Shown: positions 25,001 through 53,473, counted from the first letter of the stretch. The stretch: DNA of 64,000 nt from Drosophila pseudoobscura (GCF_009870125.1 NC_046680.1:10478001-10542000), one strand, 5' to 3'. A program made the numbers and translations. Notes: generated from the sequence alone by a model not told the origin.

Positions 25001-27120
25001 ATTTCTGGCCAGGACAAGTGGCCTCAACTCTTGCTCTTTATACTGCGTTGGCTGAGAAGGGATGGGAGCCTGGGTAGGTGCTACCACGCACATTGATGAG
25101 AGGCCTCATACCCACGTACGCTCGTGCTGTTCCCCTTCTGCAAATAATTTTCAGTAGCAGGAAACATTGAACATGGAAATGAAAGTAAGCCAAGGGAGAA
25201 ATTTAATCACTAGCACATAGATTGATAGGCACATCCTTAGAGCCGCTCTTTAGAGATCTTTAAGGTTCGAGGTAGAAGTCGTGTATCATCCCCTCCCCAT
25301 AAACGTCAAGCCCTCACCCCTACCTTCACTTTCGCTTAATTGAATCAGAGAGCGAGGCGCGTGCCCTGCCAGGGATCCCAAAGTTGTTCTGAAAACTTTT
25401 TCCGCCAGCAGAGCGTTTTGAGCAGCTACTGTCAAGGTTGGACCTAGAAGTGTGGTGGGCCACCCACCTATAAAGTTTTTTTCATAGAAGGCCAAAGCGA
25501 ATAAAAAGTTCAAGTTGTTATTTTTTCCATACATAGTTGAAATATATTGTAGAATTTTTAATTAATATTTCTATTGGGAGAACTTCCTTCAAACCGTTGA
25601 AGAGGTGAGTGGGTGGCATTTCCAGCGCTGCCACCACTGTCCGCATTTATTCCCCAAGCCCGAAAGTATGTTTTAACAAAAATGAAATGCGAAAACAATT
25701 TGAAATCAAACGAAATCAATTCCCTCCATTCCTTCCCAAGTGTGCTTGGCACCATCCCACGCCCACACGATAAAGTCTCACCCTGCCACTCCATCGGTCC
25801 GACCCTCCTTCCAGCATGTACGTATATTTCCCAGAGCAAATTTGTATCGCTGAACGACATTCATTGAATTATTTACGAGTACGAGTATAGCAGGGGTTTT
25901 TGATTATTTACATGGGTCTGTTGCTTTTGATTCGGCATTCGGCTGATAATTCTGCATCCCAATTTGACCTCGAGTCCGCGTGCGAGTCCGGCAATCCGCA
26001 CTCCATAAAAATCGCTGCCAGCACGCTGCCCCAACCCAATGTGCGACAAGCGACGAGAGATACCAGATATGTATGTACATATATATGTGCCACAAGTAAT
26101 TTGGCTTGGTTTTTTCTATACCCTTGAAGGATTAGGTGCCAATGGGAGAATAAATTCCTGATTAGCCTGATCAATAAAACCAATGATCGCTCGAATATAT
26201 TTGGCTTGGTGGAATCTCTATCATAATAATCCAATCATATTACCACAAGATCAATACAGTTGATAGGGTGTTTAAAACTTCGCTATCGAAATGTTTTCAT
26301 GGGGGAAGGGAATTCGGTTCCGGAATTTCTTTCATTTATTTCGAGTAAAGACCTTGACAATCATCATGTGATGACGTGTGAATACCAAATTGGGAAAGGT
26401 TACGTTTTTTCTGTGGAGTGGAATGCGATTTTTTAGCCATTTGAATATGGTGAAAAACACCAACAACATCCATTGGCATGGTGCCAGGAAGAGGTGGTGC
26501 GAGCTGCAGATAGAGATGCAAATGGATGATCCGTGGGATGGAGACTGCACATCTGCTGGAGGCCGAAAAGCGATAAAGCCATAAAATACATACTGCAGCC
26601 TCTATACCGTTATACATACATATGTACATGTGTTGAGAGAGGAGAAGAGCAGCAGCGTAGTGAAGAGAGAGATATTACAGTAAAATTAGCTTTGTCGCTC
26701 ATTTATGTAACTGAACAAGATCGGAAGACATGTGCGCGACGCCACTGTAGATGGAGCGGGACAGAAATAGCCCGAACTGCAAGCAATAAGAAAATGCAAT
26801 AAAAATGCTTGCGAAGGCAGCGCCAAAACGGGACAGTCGTCATAGGAGACAACGTAGAAGTTTGTATACCCTTACCAGGGGCTTTTCCTTAAGGATGAAG
26901 AGAAAGGAAGATTCTCCAGAGATCCGACAAGGCCAGTTCCTCCAAAATGAGCGTCCAACCCGGTCAACGCTCCCCGCACCACATGAGCTGTGGCAACATC
27001 TGCTTAATCGATCTCTGCCGGCCGCACAGTGGGTCGCATGCTGGCAGATTGACCGCAGAACCGGTGCAGCCTGAACTGCGACGCGACGCTACTGGCAGAG
27101 GCACGAAAGCCAAATCAAGT

Positions 27121-27210
27121 AGCGGCAGAGACAGCGGTAGCGACAGCGGCATAGACAGCGGCAGAGACATCGGTAGCTACAGCGGCAGAGACAGCGGTAG
27201 CGACAGCGAC
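27121..27210. repeat. AGCGGC/AGAGAC minisatellite
   Basis: About 90 bp built of six-base blocks (AGCGGC, AGAGAC, AGCGGT, AGCGAC) arranged in an imperfect 24-bp higher-order unit, with the segment AGCGGCAGAGACAGCGGTAG occurring twice. In one frame of the + strand it would encode Ser-Gly-Arg-Asp/Ser-Gly-Ser-Asp repeats. Confidence 0.75.
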
Positions 27211-29939
27211 CTGCAGACAGACGTACGGTAAATTGTATCGGAACGATACGAGCGGGAGCAGTACTTGTACGTGTGCCACAGTCAAGAGCAGGGCGAATCG
27301 GAACGCATCGGGTCGTGCGGCGTTACGGAGCGTCGCTGAAAGTGTTTTTCAATAACGCCAGCCGGCTAGCGATAAATGGCGATCGGTTCCCGCTTCGATT
27401 ATGCGTCGTTTTCAACAAGAAGAAAAACAACAAAACCAACAGCAAAAGCAAAGGCAAAAGAAAAATCAAAAGCAAACGTGAACGTGAACGTGAACGAAAC
27501 AAAAGCAAAAACAGAAAGCAAACGCGAGGTGCACTGAACAAAATTACATAGGTTGGCCAGCAAGTGCAAAATATAAAGAATTTGCAAGTGGGGAAATATC
27601 ATTAGACATCAATTAATATCAATTAAATACAAACACATGTACATACATATGTACATATATGCATATGTATGTATGTTGCTTTAATTTCCCATTCGAACGT
27701 CTAGATAATTTGTAGCTTTTTTCCTCTGTGCGCCAAATGGTTGGGATGCCTTCAACAGCTGGAAGATTTGTGTCTGCAAGGAAGATTCCCATTAAATGAT
27801 TTTAACGCTCTGCGTGTCTATCTTTCTCTATTTACATACATATGTACATGTGTACATATTTATGTATGTATCTCTTCCTCTTTTGTCAAAATTTAGAAGA
27901 AACGGCAGTAGTATTGTTAGCTAGAAGTTGAGGAGCAACTGTTGTAGTTACCGAAACCGAAACCGAAACCAGGGCAAGGGATTGTTTACTTTAACTTCAA
28001 ATTGGTGGATGCCACACCCCCCTTTGTGGCAAAATTAATTGGCATAAATTAAAATGTTTATTCAATAGTTTATAACAATAAGTCAAACAGCGAGGAGGAA
28101 GGGAAAGGCAAAGATGTGCTTTTGAAATGTTTTGTTATCGCATTGCTCCAATTTGTGTCAATTATGCGTGAATGACACGCCCTTTGAACCGTCGCCCACG
28201 ATTTTAATTGAAATTTGCGTTCATTGTTGTCGTGTGTTTGAAAAATTCTCATCAAAAAAACAAAAAGCCAGAGACGTATCCTCTCCACAAAGGGAAAGCA
28301 AAGTAAGAACAAAATTAAAAAAGGCAGGTCTGGAGGCAGAAACTGGCAGAGCAGAGGCAGAGGTTTGCAGATCGCATTCAGAAGTAACGCCAAAGGCAGA
28401 TCAGAGTCTGAAGTAGAGCCACAGAAGCACCGAAGCTCCAAGAGAGGGAGAGGGAGCGGGAGCGGGTCTGATCTCTCTCAATGTGACCTGCGGGTGTCCA
28501 AGTGAAAGTAGAAAATTCAGATTGGAAATTATCATTCCATTTCGATACGATTTTACGATGATTCTGCAAATTTGTGTGTAATGTCGGCAGCATCCAAATC
28601 CAAAGATGGAGCATTTTTCTAGTTTGAAAAAACGTGTACCCTGCACTGAACGAATTAGCAAAGTGCCGTCATTAATAAAAAATCCAAAACATGTCAGGGG
28701 TATACTCATGAATATAATGAATGCTAAATTGCGCACAGAGGGCAGAAAAATTACAAAATAAATATATTTACAGCTCGAAGTACATTCATATTTCATTCCA
28801 AAGTGTCGAGACAAGCCATGAGCCAAGAAGCTGAGAGCTGGGAGAATCGCAAACACAAAATACCCTGCACACTGCATTCAGAACTCACTCTCTGAAAGCT
28901 TTCCATTACAATTATATACATACTACCCCTAATTTGTTGTAGGGTATCGAAAACAATTTTCATCAGAGTAAACATTTCAATGGGCTGTAATTGCCTCGCC
29001 CGCACGTCCACTTATTGAAATTTATGGTTCTGTTCGGGCGATATCTAAAACAGATTATTCATAAAAATATTATCTGCCGAAACAGTGAATTTTTCCTACA
29101 GTTACCAGCAGCCTTATCGGCCCCCGTATCAGTATCTACATTTTGCAACGCAAATTCCATTGGCTTTCAACACCATCCCCCGCCCCATTTACATGTCGAC
29201 CGGCGAATGGCTGTTTGAGGAATTGGCAATAGGAATTTAACGCAACATTTTCTTTGCCTTTCGGGTGCGTGGCAGAGTTATTTATCTGTTTTTGCACAAA
29301 TATTTCGTGCTTCGATGACCAGCTGACCAGCTGACCAACAACCTAAACAGAACTCGAACATGTTGTTGCCGTAGTTTATGGTCTGTCCGTGTATCTAACA
29401 GATAAATAATCATTGCATTAGCCGCTCGACATCGTTGCGGCTTCGTCTGCGACCGCGAAACGTGACACTTGGCTATCAGATGTGGCACCGTGCCTCTAAT
29501 GGGTGTGTGTGTGTGTGCGTGTGTGTGGGGGGGGCATGCAGCAGGTGGACGAACGTGTGGAGGCGAAGGTTGGCTGGCGGTTGGGACCAGATCAACCCTC
29601 ACCCCGTGGGGAGCTCCGCTCATCTTTTCTCCGTTCTACGTTCTCCGGTTACTTCTGCGGTAGACTACCGCCTTGCCCCACCGGCTTGTTTGTCGTTCCA
29701 TTGAATCCAAAAACGGGGGGTATATGCTCGTACAAGCCCAAAACCGGCTTCCCCTTGGCCATTTAACAAGTTTCGTTCAATCGAATCAATTAGCGGCCAA
29801 AAACGATCGGCCACAAGCGTCATCGAAGCCAAAGTCTGACGTTGGCGCTGGGCTGCGTTGCGCTTACTTATGTTATGCTTATGTTAATTGGCCCCCCCGC
29901 ACCCCGCCCATGCAAATGAGTGTGTGCGAGGCCCACTGT

Positions 29940-30480
29940 AAGCCCACTGTTAACGCTAAAGAGAGCGCTCGAAAGCTCGCTACGGTTCGCCTGCCGTTAG
30001 CCAAGACATGTCAGAACGTGTCCGTAACTCGAGCGAAGCGCACGTGCCGACAAGCTATAGTTCGTGTATCGCGGAAGAGCTGAGAGGCGAAGCGAGAGAG
30101 CAACAGCTACAACAGGAGCAGGAGCAGCGCAGCAGCTGGGAAGGAGGAGAGCCCCAACAGCGAGGGTGTGTATGTGTGCGAGGGAGTGCGCCCGAGAAGA
30201 CATCTTGTGTAACCGGCGGAGGGGCAGGCAAGGCCCCGAAACTCACCACAGCCCATGCGAGTCGGATTTCGGCTTTCGCATCGTGCGAGAACATTATTTT
30301 CACGCGCCGCGCTCACAACGTAACGGTTCGCCCGCAGAGGCAGTTCTGCTGTGCTTTGTGCTGCTGCCCGTCCAACATTCCAGCGGAGTCCGTGCGTGTG
30401 TGCTTGCCTGTGTGTGTGTGTGTGTGTGTGTGCTGTGCCCCAAAGTCTGTTGTGTAGTGTAGTGTAATTTGAAAGTGAGA
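29940..30480 (+). promoter_or_regulatory. Possible promoter/5' exon region of Pkc53E
   Basis: This stretch is GC-rich relative to its surroundings, is open in several frames on both strands, and ends in a 5'-UTR-like sequence with a GTGAGA donor-like site near 30474. It is the nearest such island upstream of the Pkc53E start. It is a guess from composition and position only; no TATA box or clear initiator was seen. Confidence 0.2.
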
Positions 30481-31153
30481 GTGGACTCTCCATCAAAGCA
30501 AATAGTAAACAAAGTTTGGCCAGTTCTGGGAACTCAATAATACCCAATGTGTGAAAAAGTGCTTGAGCTGAAAATCAAAATCAAAATCTATGGATACTAT
30601 ATTCGTAATTTTATGGAAAAGTTCCGGATCATAGCTATGAAACCAATTGAGCGAACGAATCTCTAAAAAGAGGAAACGCGGAGAGAAGGACTTGAGGGCC
30701 CCGGGAATAACTGTTGCTTGTCGTTTCCGTGTATGTGTGTGTGTGTGTTTGTGGTGGCCCTAAGAGGCCTACGTGTGTGTTCGTGTGGCCTCGCGCCTCC
30801 AATCAATGCCAATTCCTCTACTGGGTAGCAAAGGATTGCATAGCTACTTGGGCTCAGGAGGTTGCTTCGGCCAGTTACAGGGTATCAGCTGGGTGGCTGC
30901 CAGGTGTCGCTGAGAGACTTTTGACCAGCAAGAACGTGTCTGTTGGCAAGGCACAAACATTGGCATAGCAGGGCAAAAAGTTTAATAAAAACAAAATAAT
31001 TTTGAAATAAATATTCGTTTTTTTTACTTGCACTAGCGTCCGTCTCTCTCACACACTTTCCTCTCTCTTTCGGATTCAACAAGCACAAAATTTCACAGAA
31101 ATGCAAAAGTTTTGATATTTATTACTTATTATTTATTTGCTGGGGAGTGCAAT

Positions 31154-31186
31154 GCCGCTGCCGCTGCCGCTGCCGCTGCCGCCGCC
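31154..31186. repeat. GCCGCT trinucleotide-type repeat
   Basis: About five tandem GCCGCT units followed by GCC repeats. It would encode poly-Ala in one frame, but no gene context supports translation. Confidence 0.85.
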
Positions 31187-31700
31187 CTATCAACAGAGAC
31201 AACGAACCCCCCACCCACCAGCACTGCCATGTCGTTGAAATACCTTTTCTTTTGTGTAATTAAAATTAATGCTAATTATGAGCTTGTTTGTCCGTCAGTC
31301 GCCGTGACTTTTTGCACAACTTTTCATTTAATTGTGGGGCTTGTTAGGAGAAAAATCAATTTGAATCGGGGCGAAACGCTTGGGAAAAAGAATACCTGAT
31401 GAATGCGAAATTATGCAAATTTCGGACTGGAGATTGAAGCAAGTTTTAGAAGTAAATCATGAATCCAGTTTGTTTTTATTCGTTTTTATATTTGTTTTGT
31501 TACGACGGTCAGATGCTGTTTGAGGCCTAATAAAAATCAATAAACAATACAAAGTCATAAGGCGCAGAACAACCAACAATACCAAATGCAGCAAAAAGTG
31601 AACAAATTAAAGAGATTATTTACCAGTTCGTAAGCGTAATACCATTTCAACAGCAGACACAAAACACAAGTAAAATAACACACAAGAAGAGTTTACTGCA

Positions 31701-47645
<15,945 letters not shown>

Positions 47646-50298
47646 ATCTCTGATCTGATCAGAGACAATCCCCAATCTGCGCGTTGTGCCCTATAAATCT
47701 CTTTTGATATTTGATATTAACAACTTTTGGCAATGCAAAAAGACAATTTGTTATATGTATTTATAAATAATTTATAGTTTATAGTTTCTAAAGAGCAATT
47801 ATTCTTTGTTAAGTTTTCTGTTTCTGTTTGTTTTCTGTTATTTATATATGTACATTTACATTTAATCGATTGTTAAGTTTTAACTGTATAACAGACCTTC
47901 AGTTGTGCAATAATCGAATACTGTTCAACATCTCAAGTCTCATCTGGCAGCCAAAGGAAAGCAATATATCTAAGCCATAACCATAGCTAATATTCAAGCA
48001 CCCCGCCCCCGTTTCTCATTCTGTGTAGCATTCTAGCGATCCGCGATCTATCGTTTCAGTCCAATTTTGAACAACTTTTCAAAGCTTTAAATGTTTAAAT
48101 ATTCCAATTGAGAGTTCACTTATTTTTGATCAAACATCTAAGTGTTTTGTAGAAATCTAATCGATTTGAATATATAAATAAAATTGGAAATCGTACATAC
48201 ATATACGAATGAAAGATCAGAGATGTTAGAAGTTTGGAGTTTGGAGTCAGGTTCAAACGTCATTCGATTGTAGTGTTCGCCCCGGCACTACGATCAAATC
48301 GAAATCGCGTTTAACTGGGTTCGCCAAAAATACAAAACGGATAAATTACATTAGAGAAATATCTAGAGAAAAGCAAGCAAGCAAGCAACACAGCAATTAC
48401 CAATTCGGTTAATCGTGTATTCAATTTTTAAGCGGAGAAATATCATAGAAAGCGTAATCTTTTGATTCCATTCAAATATATCAATGTGCGTGTAAATTCA
48501 ATTAATTTTACATTTTATTTAACAAACAAAAAAAACAAAAACAAAACAAAACCATTATTAAGGTATATATAGCGTGTCTATATATACAGCTGGCATAGAG
48601 TCTCAATGTACCATAATTAACAAATTGCATAGCAATAAGTTAAGCTTAGTAAATACTTAAAACTGTAAAGCTGTAAAACTGTACAACTATAAAACTGTAA
48701 ATCTGTACAACTATAAAACTGTAACCCAAAAAGGGAGGACGAGACGACTACGCTCCCCGTTGGAGATTGTTTTCGAGTTTCGAGAACTTTAGTACCTACT
48801 ACACATGAAACTAGCTGCTAACTATGGATTAAAGACAATCTACTTTAAGCGTGTAACATACATATGTACTCGTATGTGACATACACCCCCTATCGTATCG
48901 GCTATCATTAAGGTACATATACTAATTTTTCCATGATTAGCGACAGCTGAGCTAAGCTTTTGTGCCTCTCGTAGCTCCGTATCTTTCTCTCATAGCAGAA
49001 TTCTGGCCACAAGAGGCTACAACTATTTATAGACAAATTATTAAAACGCAAACCGTGGTAGGAGTGGAACGTTTTGCCAACTAAGGGAATAAGGGATTAA
49101 AATCTACAGAAAATGAACAGAATTACATGACAGTTCGTTGGTGTATCTTTAAAGTAGTTTGAATCACACAATACATTTCGATAAATAACAGCATTAAAGT
49201 ATAAACAAAAAAAACGTATAAATTGTATAATTGTATAGCTCCGAACTTGAAGCATTTAAACATTTTCTTTAACTCTCCAAATTTGAAATCAAAACGTAAG
49301 CTAAGATAACCAAAATGATCAAAATTAAATATGCTCGGTCCCCGGCACAGCGGGAAGAATGATTTATCCAGAGAATGAGTACTACTGAAAGTCAAACCCG
49401 AATGCAATCGTACTCCGAACGTGAAGATAAAGATGAAATTTGCTCGTATTTTTAACAAATAAATTTAATATATACATAAATAAAATATAATCTGTGTACA
49501 ATTTAGATGTATGTGATGTGTGTCTGAATTACTTTAATGAATTTTATGACATATTAAAAACCCAAAAACCAACTAAATGAAGCAAACATTTCCAAGTCAA
49601 GTCTGTTCAAATTTTTGAGAATTACTCAATTTGAATACTCGTAATTTTGATTATCGAAAGACATATACATACCTACATATTATGAGTGCATATTGGTAGA
49701 ACTCAACTGCATTCAGTTTTATTTACAGCCAAAATTTGTACACTGCATATTTATATGCTTACTTCTGATGAATTTCAAGGACATTTTTAAAAACCAAAGT
49801 CTCATACAAATGTATGTATTTTTATTGCATATTAAATTAGTACAAAACAAAAATAGATATCTAAATGCATTACATCTACGAAATATCGATGTTAAATTAT
49901 CCGAAAAAAAGATACGATAGCCACCATTTGATATCTGGAGAGTAGACGAAAGCTTCCAAAAGAAAAACACTCGAAAAACTAAATCTAGAACCAAAGCAAA
50001 ACTATTTTTACATCTGCAGAAGCCCTTTCACTGAGTACTCTAAAACACTGAACAGTCACTAACTAAGTAATGCCTGTGTATGTATGTATATGCTCCGTTA
50101 TATATGTACATTTACTTAAGCTGTAGTACTATGCCATGCCTAGAGGCCACCCCGAATGTAATCTGTAATTTATTGAGCCAAGCCAAACCGACAAACAACA
50201 CACAAAAAAATACAAAATCATACAATCGGACTTCGGCATATACTCGTACGTACCACACACACAAATGTGCATACTCGTAATACCCGAAAGTAAATAAA
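47646..50298 (+). other. AT-rich 3' region of Pkc53E with several poly(A) signals
   Basis: AATAAA motifs at 48177-48182, 49458-49463 and 50293-50298 offer successive cleavage sites, so a short and a long 3' UTR are possible. Long AT-rich UTRs are common for fly neuronal genes. A degenerate tandem repeat of AAACTGTAAA/CTGTACAACTAT units lies at 48659-48725. No coding frame is convincing. Confidence 0.55.
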
Positions 50299-50844
50299 AA
50301 TATATCTAAATACTAAAACCAAACAGAGTCCCCACAACGGACCGTGTTTATCTATCTATGGAATGCACGCCCACCGGTGTGTGGGTGTGTAGAATGTGTC
50401 CTGGGTGTGTACAGATACAACAACTACTCGAAGCGGAGGCTCTTTGCATAGCTGAATCTTCGGTAGGTATTTTCAGATGATTTATGATACGAGTATGTTT
50501 GTGATACTTTCTACAAATGGAGGTATTCCAAAGCAGCTGATCATAAATGTACAACTCGTAGTAAGGAATATCGAATATCCGAGCAGAAAATATAGATACA
50601 ATACGAAATAGATAGACAGATAAAATGAGAGAGCGAGTCATCCTCATCAGTCGGGGCTCGTTATCATTGATTGCGTTGACAAATTAACATTGATGCGTCC
50701 GTTAGTGTTAGATAATCTTATCGAGAATTTGCAGACAATTAGATAGACGTGTCCAGGCATCGCCTGCCTGTCGCTGCCAGTCGCTGCCAGTCATCCGTCG
50801 ACATAGCCATCCCATCCATCGAGTCAGTCCATCGTCCATCTGCC
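50299..50844. other. Spacer upstream of the GPCR gene
   Basis: Noncoding, holding the presumed promoter and 5' UTR of the GPCR. A GTCGCTGCCA repeat occurs at 50770-50790. No TATA box was recognised. Confidence 0.45.
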
Positions 50845-52419
50845 ATGTTCGCATTGAATTCAATCAGCAGCACTGTGAGCCCCTGGGGGCTGGACCCGCA
50901 GCATGAGATGCCGTTCCACAGCGATGAGTGCATCTTCCAGAGGAGCATGCCATCGGTGGTGAACTTCGTGCTGTACGGCCTAGTGGTCCCCACGCTCTCC
51001 ATCTTCGGCCTGTGTACGAACTTCATCAACGCGGTGGTGTTCATGCGGCCCAAGATGACGCCCTCGGCCTTCACCTATCTGGCGGCACTCTCTTGGATGG
51101 ACTGCGTCTCCTGTCTGCTCATCACGCTAACGGCGCTGTCGCGCAGCTACTTCTACTACAGCCCCGCCTGGATCACCTACGACTACCGGTGGCAAACGCC
51201 GCTGTTCGGCATCAGCACAGGAGCCGCCAACCTGATTCTGGCCTGTCTCAGCCTGGATCGGTTCACCTATTTGGCCAGCTTCAGGAGGAACAGTGGGCCA
51301 CCGAAGTTCTGTCGCCGCAAGGTGGCTCGCTATATGATCGCCGTCGTGATTGCCGTCTCTGTTATTGCCAATATACCATACTTTTTCGTCTTCTATGTGG
51401 ATCAGGACGGAACCTGTCATGTGCAAGAGTTCTACTACTCCACGTGAGTTTTTTGAGAAGCTGGATTGATGGGTCAACTTTCTACACGGAATACTTCTCT
51501 ATTCTTTCTGCAGATTTTATAAGGTGCACAACTGGTTCAGCTTCACCCTGTTGGCCCTGCTGCCAGCCGTATTCCTGCTGATCGGAAACACAGCCATCAT
51601 TATTGCCTTTCGACGGTGGACAAAGCAGAGTCGCCTTTGCCAGTCCACTGCCAACAATGGCGACACTCGCACCACCATCAAACGATACCAGGTACAGTAG
51701 CCGACAAAACTATGCCCTTGGAGAAGGCTTTTCCTACGATGTTCATTTTTAATATCAATATATTCTCGCAGCACCAGATGAAGCTGACGGTGAGCATTGT
51801 GATTGTGATAACGCTCTACATGATCGGTGAGCTTCCGGCGCACATGACGTCGCGAAAGAGTTCGCTCAATCTACTCTTCGGGGGCGACACCAACAAAGTG
51901 GATGAGTCGGTGATGGAGAAGGTGGAGGTGATCTGCATCACGCTCAATGCCCTGCAACTGTCCCTGAACATTGTCGTGTACGCCGTGATCAATCCCTCCT
52001 TTATGCCAGAGTTCTTTCTCTGCCTCAAGGGCACCTCAGATGTGTGCATGGGTATCTGTTGCTTCCGTGCCATTGGGCGGAGCTGGCGCCGATGTCGGAC
52101 CCGACGCCAACAGCAACCCACGGCCGAGGAGTGCGTGGTCAGCAGTGTGGCGCCCCATCATTTGCCGGCGGACGAGGCGATGCAGTGTGGCTGCGCGAGC
52201 TGGGCCAGCGACTCCGATTGTCAGAACGATGCTCACTGTAGAACAGCTGTGGGCACCTTTACGCTAGTGAAGGATTCCCAAGAGGAACAACATTCCCACT
52301 CCCATGGACATCCAGAGCCAGAGGTGTTCACCACCAGATCAAGCTCCTGCCTGCACGCGAAAGACTCGGCCACAAACGATGATTCGATCTTCAGCTCTAG
52401 CTTTATTATAATCACTTAG
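50845..52419 (+). CDS. Class A (rhodopsin-like) G-protein-coupled receptor, peptide type
   Basis: Three coding exons, 50845-51443, 51514-51691 and 51772-52419, give 474 aa with seven predicted membrane segments. Visible landmarks: TM1 with GLCTNFINAVVF (about 41-67), TM2 (about 74-97), TM3 ending in LDRF (137-140, the DRY equivalent), TM4 (about 160-184), TM5 in the second exon (LLALLPAVFLLIGN), TM6 (SIVIVITLYMIGELPAH) and TM7 ending VVYAVINPSFM (the NPxxY equivalent). The tail is long, with Cys-rich, Arg-rich and Ser-rich parts. TM5 to TM7 resemble insect FMRFamide/myosuppressin-type receptors, but I cannot assign a ligand or a named orthologue. Odd: no cysteine at the expected top of TM3, although ECL2 has Cys191. 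The start is the first ATG giving the extracellular N-terminus. Confidence 0.85.
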
Positions 52420-52432
52420 TAAACGATCAATC

Positions 52433-52438
52433 AATAAA
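52433..52438 (+). terminator. Polyadenylation signal of the GPCR gene
   Basis: AATAAA about 15 bases after the stop codon, so the 3' UTR is probably very short. It sits just before the end of the convergent small secreted-protein gene. Confidence 0.55.
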
Positions 52439-52449
52439 CATTACTTAAG

Positions 52450-52755
52450 TTATATCAGCATGGTATTGTAACGATCCAGGAGACGTTGCCAGATCTTGTT
52501 GGTGTAGCGTCGTGCTTTGGCTTGGTCTCCATCGAACACTTTGTAGTACGGATCCCCCGGGAGTATTTTATGTATGACGATGTGCATCATATCCTTCTTT
52601 TCATCCTCCTTCCTGTGCAGTGGACGCACCATCACAAGTTTCGTAGTGTTTCTTGCCACTGTGGTGTTTCTTGCAACAGTTGTGTTATCTTGCGATTGAA
52701 CGTGGAAAAGACAGACGCCAAGCACCATCCAAAAGCCGACGAAATGAAGAAACAT
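52450..52755 (-). CDS. Small secreted protein with NTT glycosylation repeats
   Basis: Unrecognised protein of 101 aa from the ATG at 52755. A classical signal peptide (MFLHFVGFWMVLGVCLFHVQ) is followed by three N-T-T sequons in a tandem repeat NTTVAR-NTTVAR-NTT, then a charged segment (RKEDEKKD) and a C-terminal part PGDPYYKVFDGD with a basic helix ending NTMLI. The frame is also open from an upstream ATG at 52812 (120 aa), but only the internal start puts the signal peptide at the N-terminus. It lies convergent with the GPCR and just downstream of V-ATPase gene A. The corresponding segment is deleted from the duplicated copy of this region. A seminal-fluid or other secreted product is possible, but nothing in the sequence proves it. 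Confidence 0.55.
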   Translation of the reverse strand: MFLHFVGFWMVLGVCLFHVQSQDNTTVARNTTVARNTTKLVMVRPLHRKEDEKKDMMHIVIHKILPGDPYYKVFDGDQAKARRYTNKIWQRLLDRYNTMLI

Positions 52756-52975
52756 TCTAGCACCAGAAGCGAAGTGTCTCCGACAATGTCTGAACTCAAA
52801 CTGATCAACCATTGCAGTAGCAGATCATCCAACTGAGCAAATAGAATGTCGAGGAAAAAGTTACACCCCCATGAAACATGAAACAGATGTGAGAACCGGT
52901 TACCAACAAACACAAGTGACGCCTCGCTTACGAAGAACTTGTGGGATCTGAAGATGTCCCACTTTTATTGAAATT

Positions 52976-53473
52976 TCATTTGGTGAATAAATAGATGGCC
53001 ACTATTAGGCCATAGAGACCCAAGACCTCGGCAAATATCAGTATCAAAATGAGACCCACAAACAGCTTCGGCTGCTGTGCAGCTGCACGAACACCAGCAT
53101 CGCCCACAACGCCGATGGCAAAGCCAGCCGCCATTCCTGAGAGACCCACAGCCAGACCGGCGCCAAGATTGAGGAATCCCTTGTAGGTGGGGTACATCTT
53201 TATCAACGAACCGATCAACAGTACCGAGACGACCAGTCCATAGATGGCTATAATGCCAGCCATTACCACGGGAATGATGGACTTCATTATCAGCTCCGGA
53301 TGCTTGACCGCCATCGATGAGATGCCAATGGCCGACTTGGCAGTCCCATAGGCAGCTCCCAGCGTGGAGAAGGCAATGGCTGATACGGCTCCCATGATAC
53401 AGAAGAAGAAGGCATACTGCGGCTGATCAATCGTTGCCTCAGGGTCTATGTGATGTGCCCTTAGCCCGGACAT
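52976..53473 (-). CDS. V-ATPase V0 proteolipid subunit c, copy A
   Basis: The 16-kDa proteolipid forms the rotating c-ring of the vacuolar H+-ATPase and carries the protons. It is intronless, 165 aa, with four hydrophobic helices in two homologous halves: [20 protein letters not shown], the helix around [39 protein letters not shown], and [20 protein letters not shown]. The FAEVLGLYG motif in helix 4 contains the essential proton-binding Glu. The linker [12 protein letters not shown] is a slight variant of the usual GDAGVRGTAQQP. It differs from copy B by five residues: positions 3, 5, 8 and 15 and one Ile/Thr in helix 2. It belongs to the fly Vha16 family; which paralogue it is I cannot say. 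Confidence 0.93.
   Translation of the reverse strand: MSGLRAHHIDPEATIDQPQYAFFFCIMGAVSAIAFSTLGAAYGTAKSAIGISSMAVKHPELIMKSIIPVVMAGIIAIYGLVVSVLLIGSLIKMYPTYKGFLNLGAGLAVGLSGMAAGFAIGVVGDAGVRAAAQQPKLFVGLILILIFAEVLGLYGLIVAIYLFTK

Larger units (their letters stand above)
22041..31700. other. Noncoding interval upstream of Pkc53E coding exon 1
   Basis: About 9.7 kb without convincing coding exons, probably including the Pkc53E promoter and 5' UTR exons. It holds AT-rich spacer (22.1-26 kb), degenerate repeats near 24270-24385, a CAGCGG minisatellite at 27121-27210, palindromic ACATATGTAC tracts near 27640-27675 and 27835-27860, an ACCGAA repeat near 27955 and TG tracts near 29502, 30413 and 30735. The GC-richer stretches 26.9-27.6 kb and 29.9-30.5 kb resemble fly 5' UTR/promoter DNA. 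A splice acceptor (TTTCAACAG) about 50 bases before the Pkc53E ATG suggests an upstream noncoding exon. Confidence 0.5.

Noticed and set aside
24709-25077. A 122-codon + strand frame
   Set aside because: It has no signal peptide, domain or splice context and is followed by ordinary spacer. It is treated as chance.
29997-30547. Several 130-150-codon frames on both strands
   Set aside because: They overlap in different frames on both strands and run through TG repeats. It is better seen as GC-rich 5' UTR or promoter DNA.
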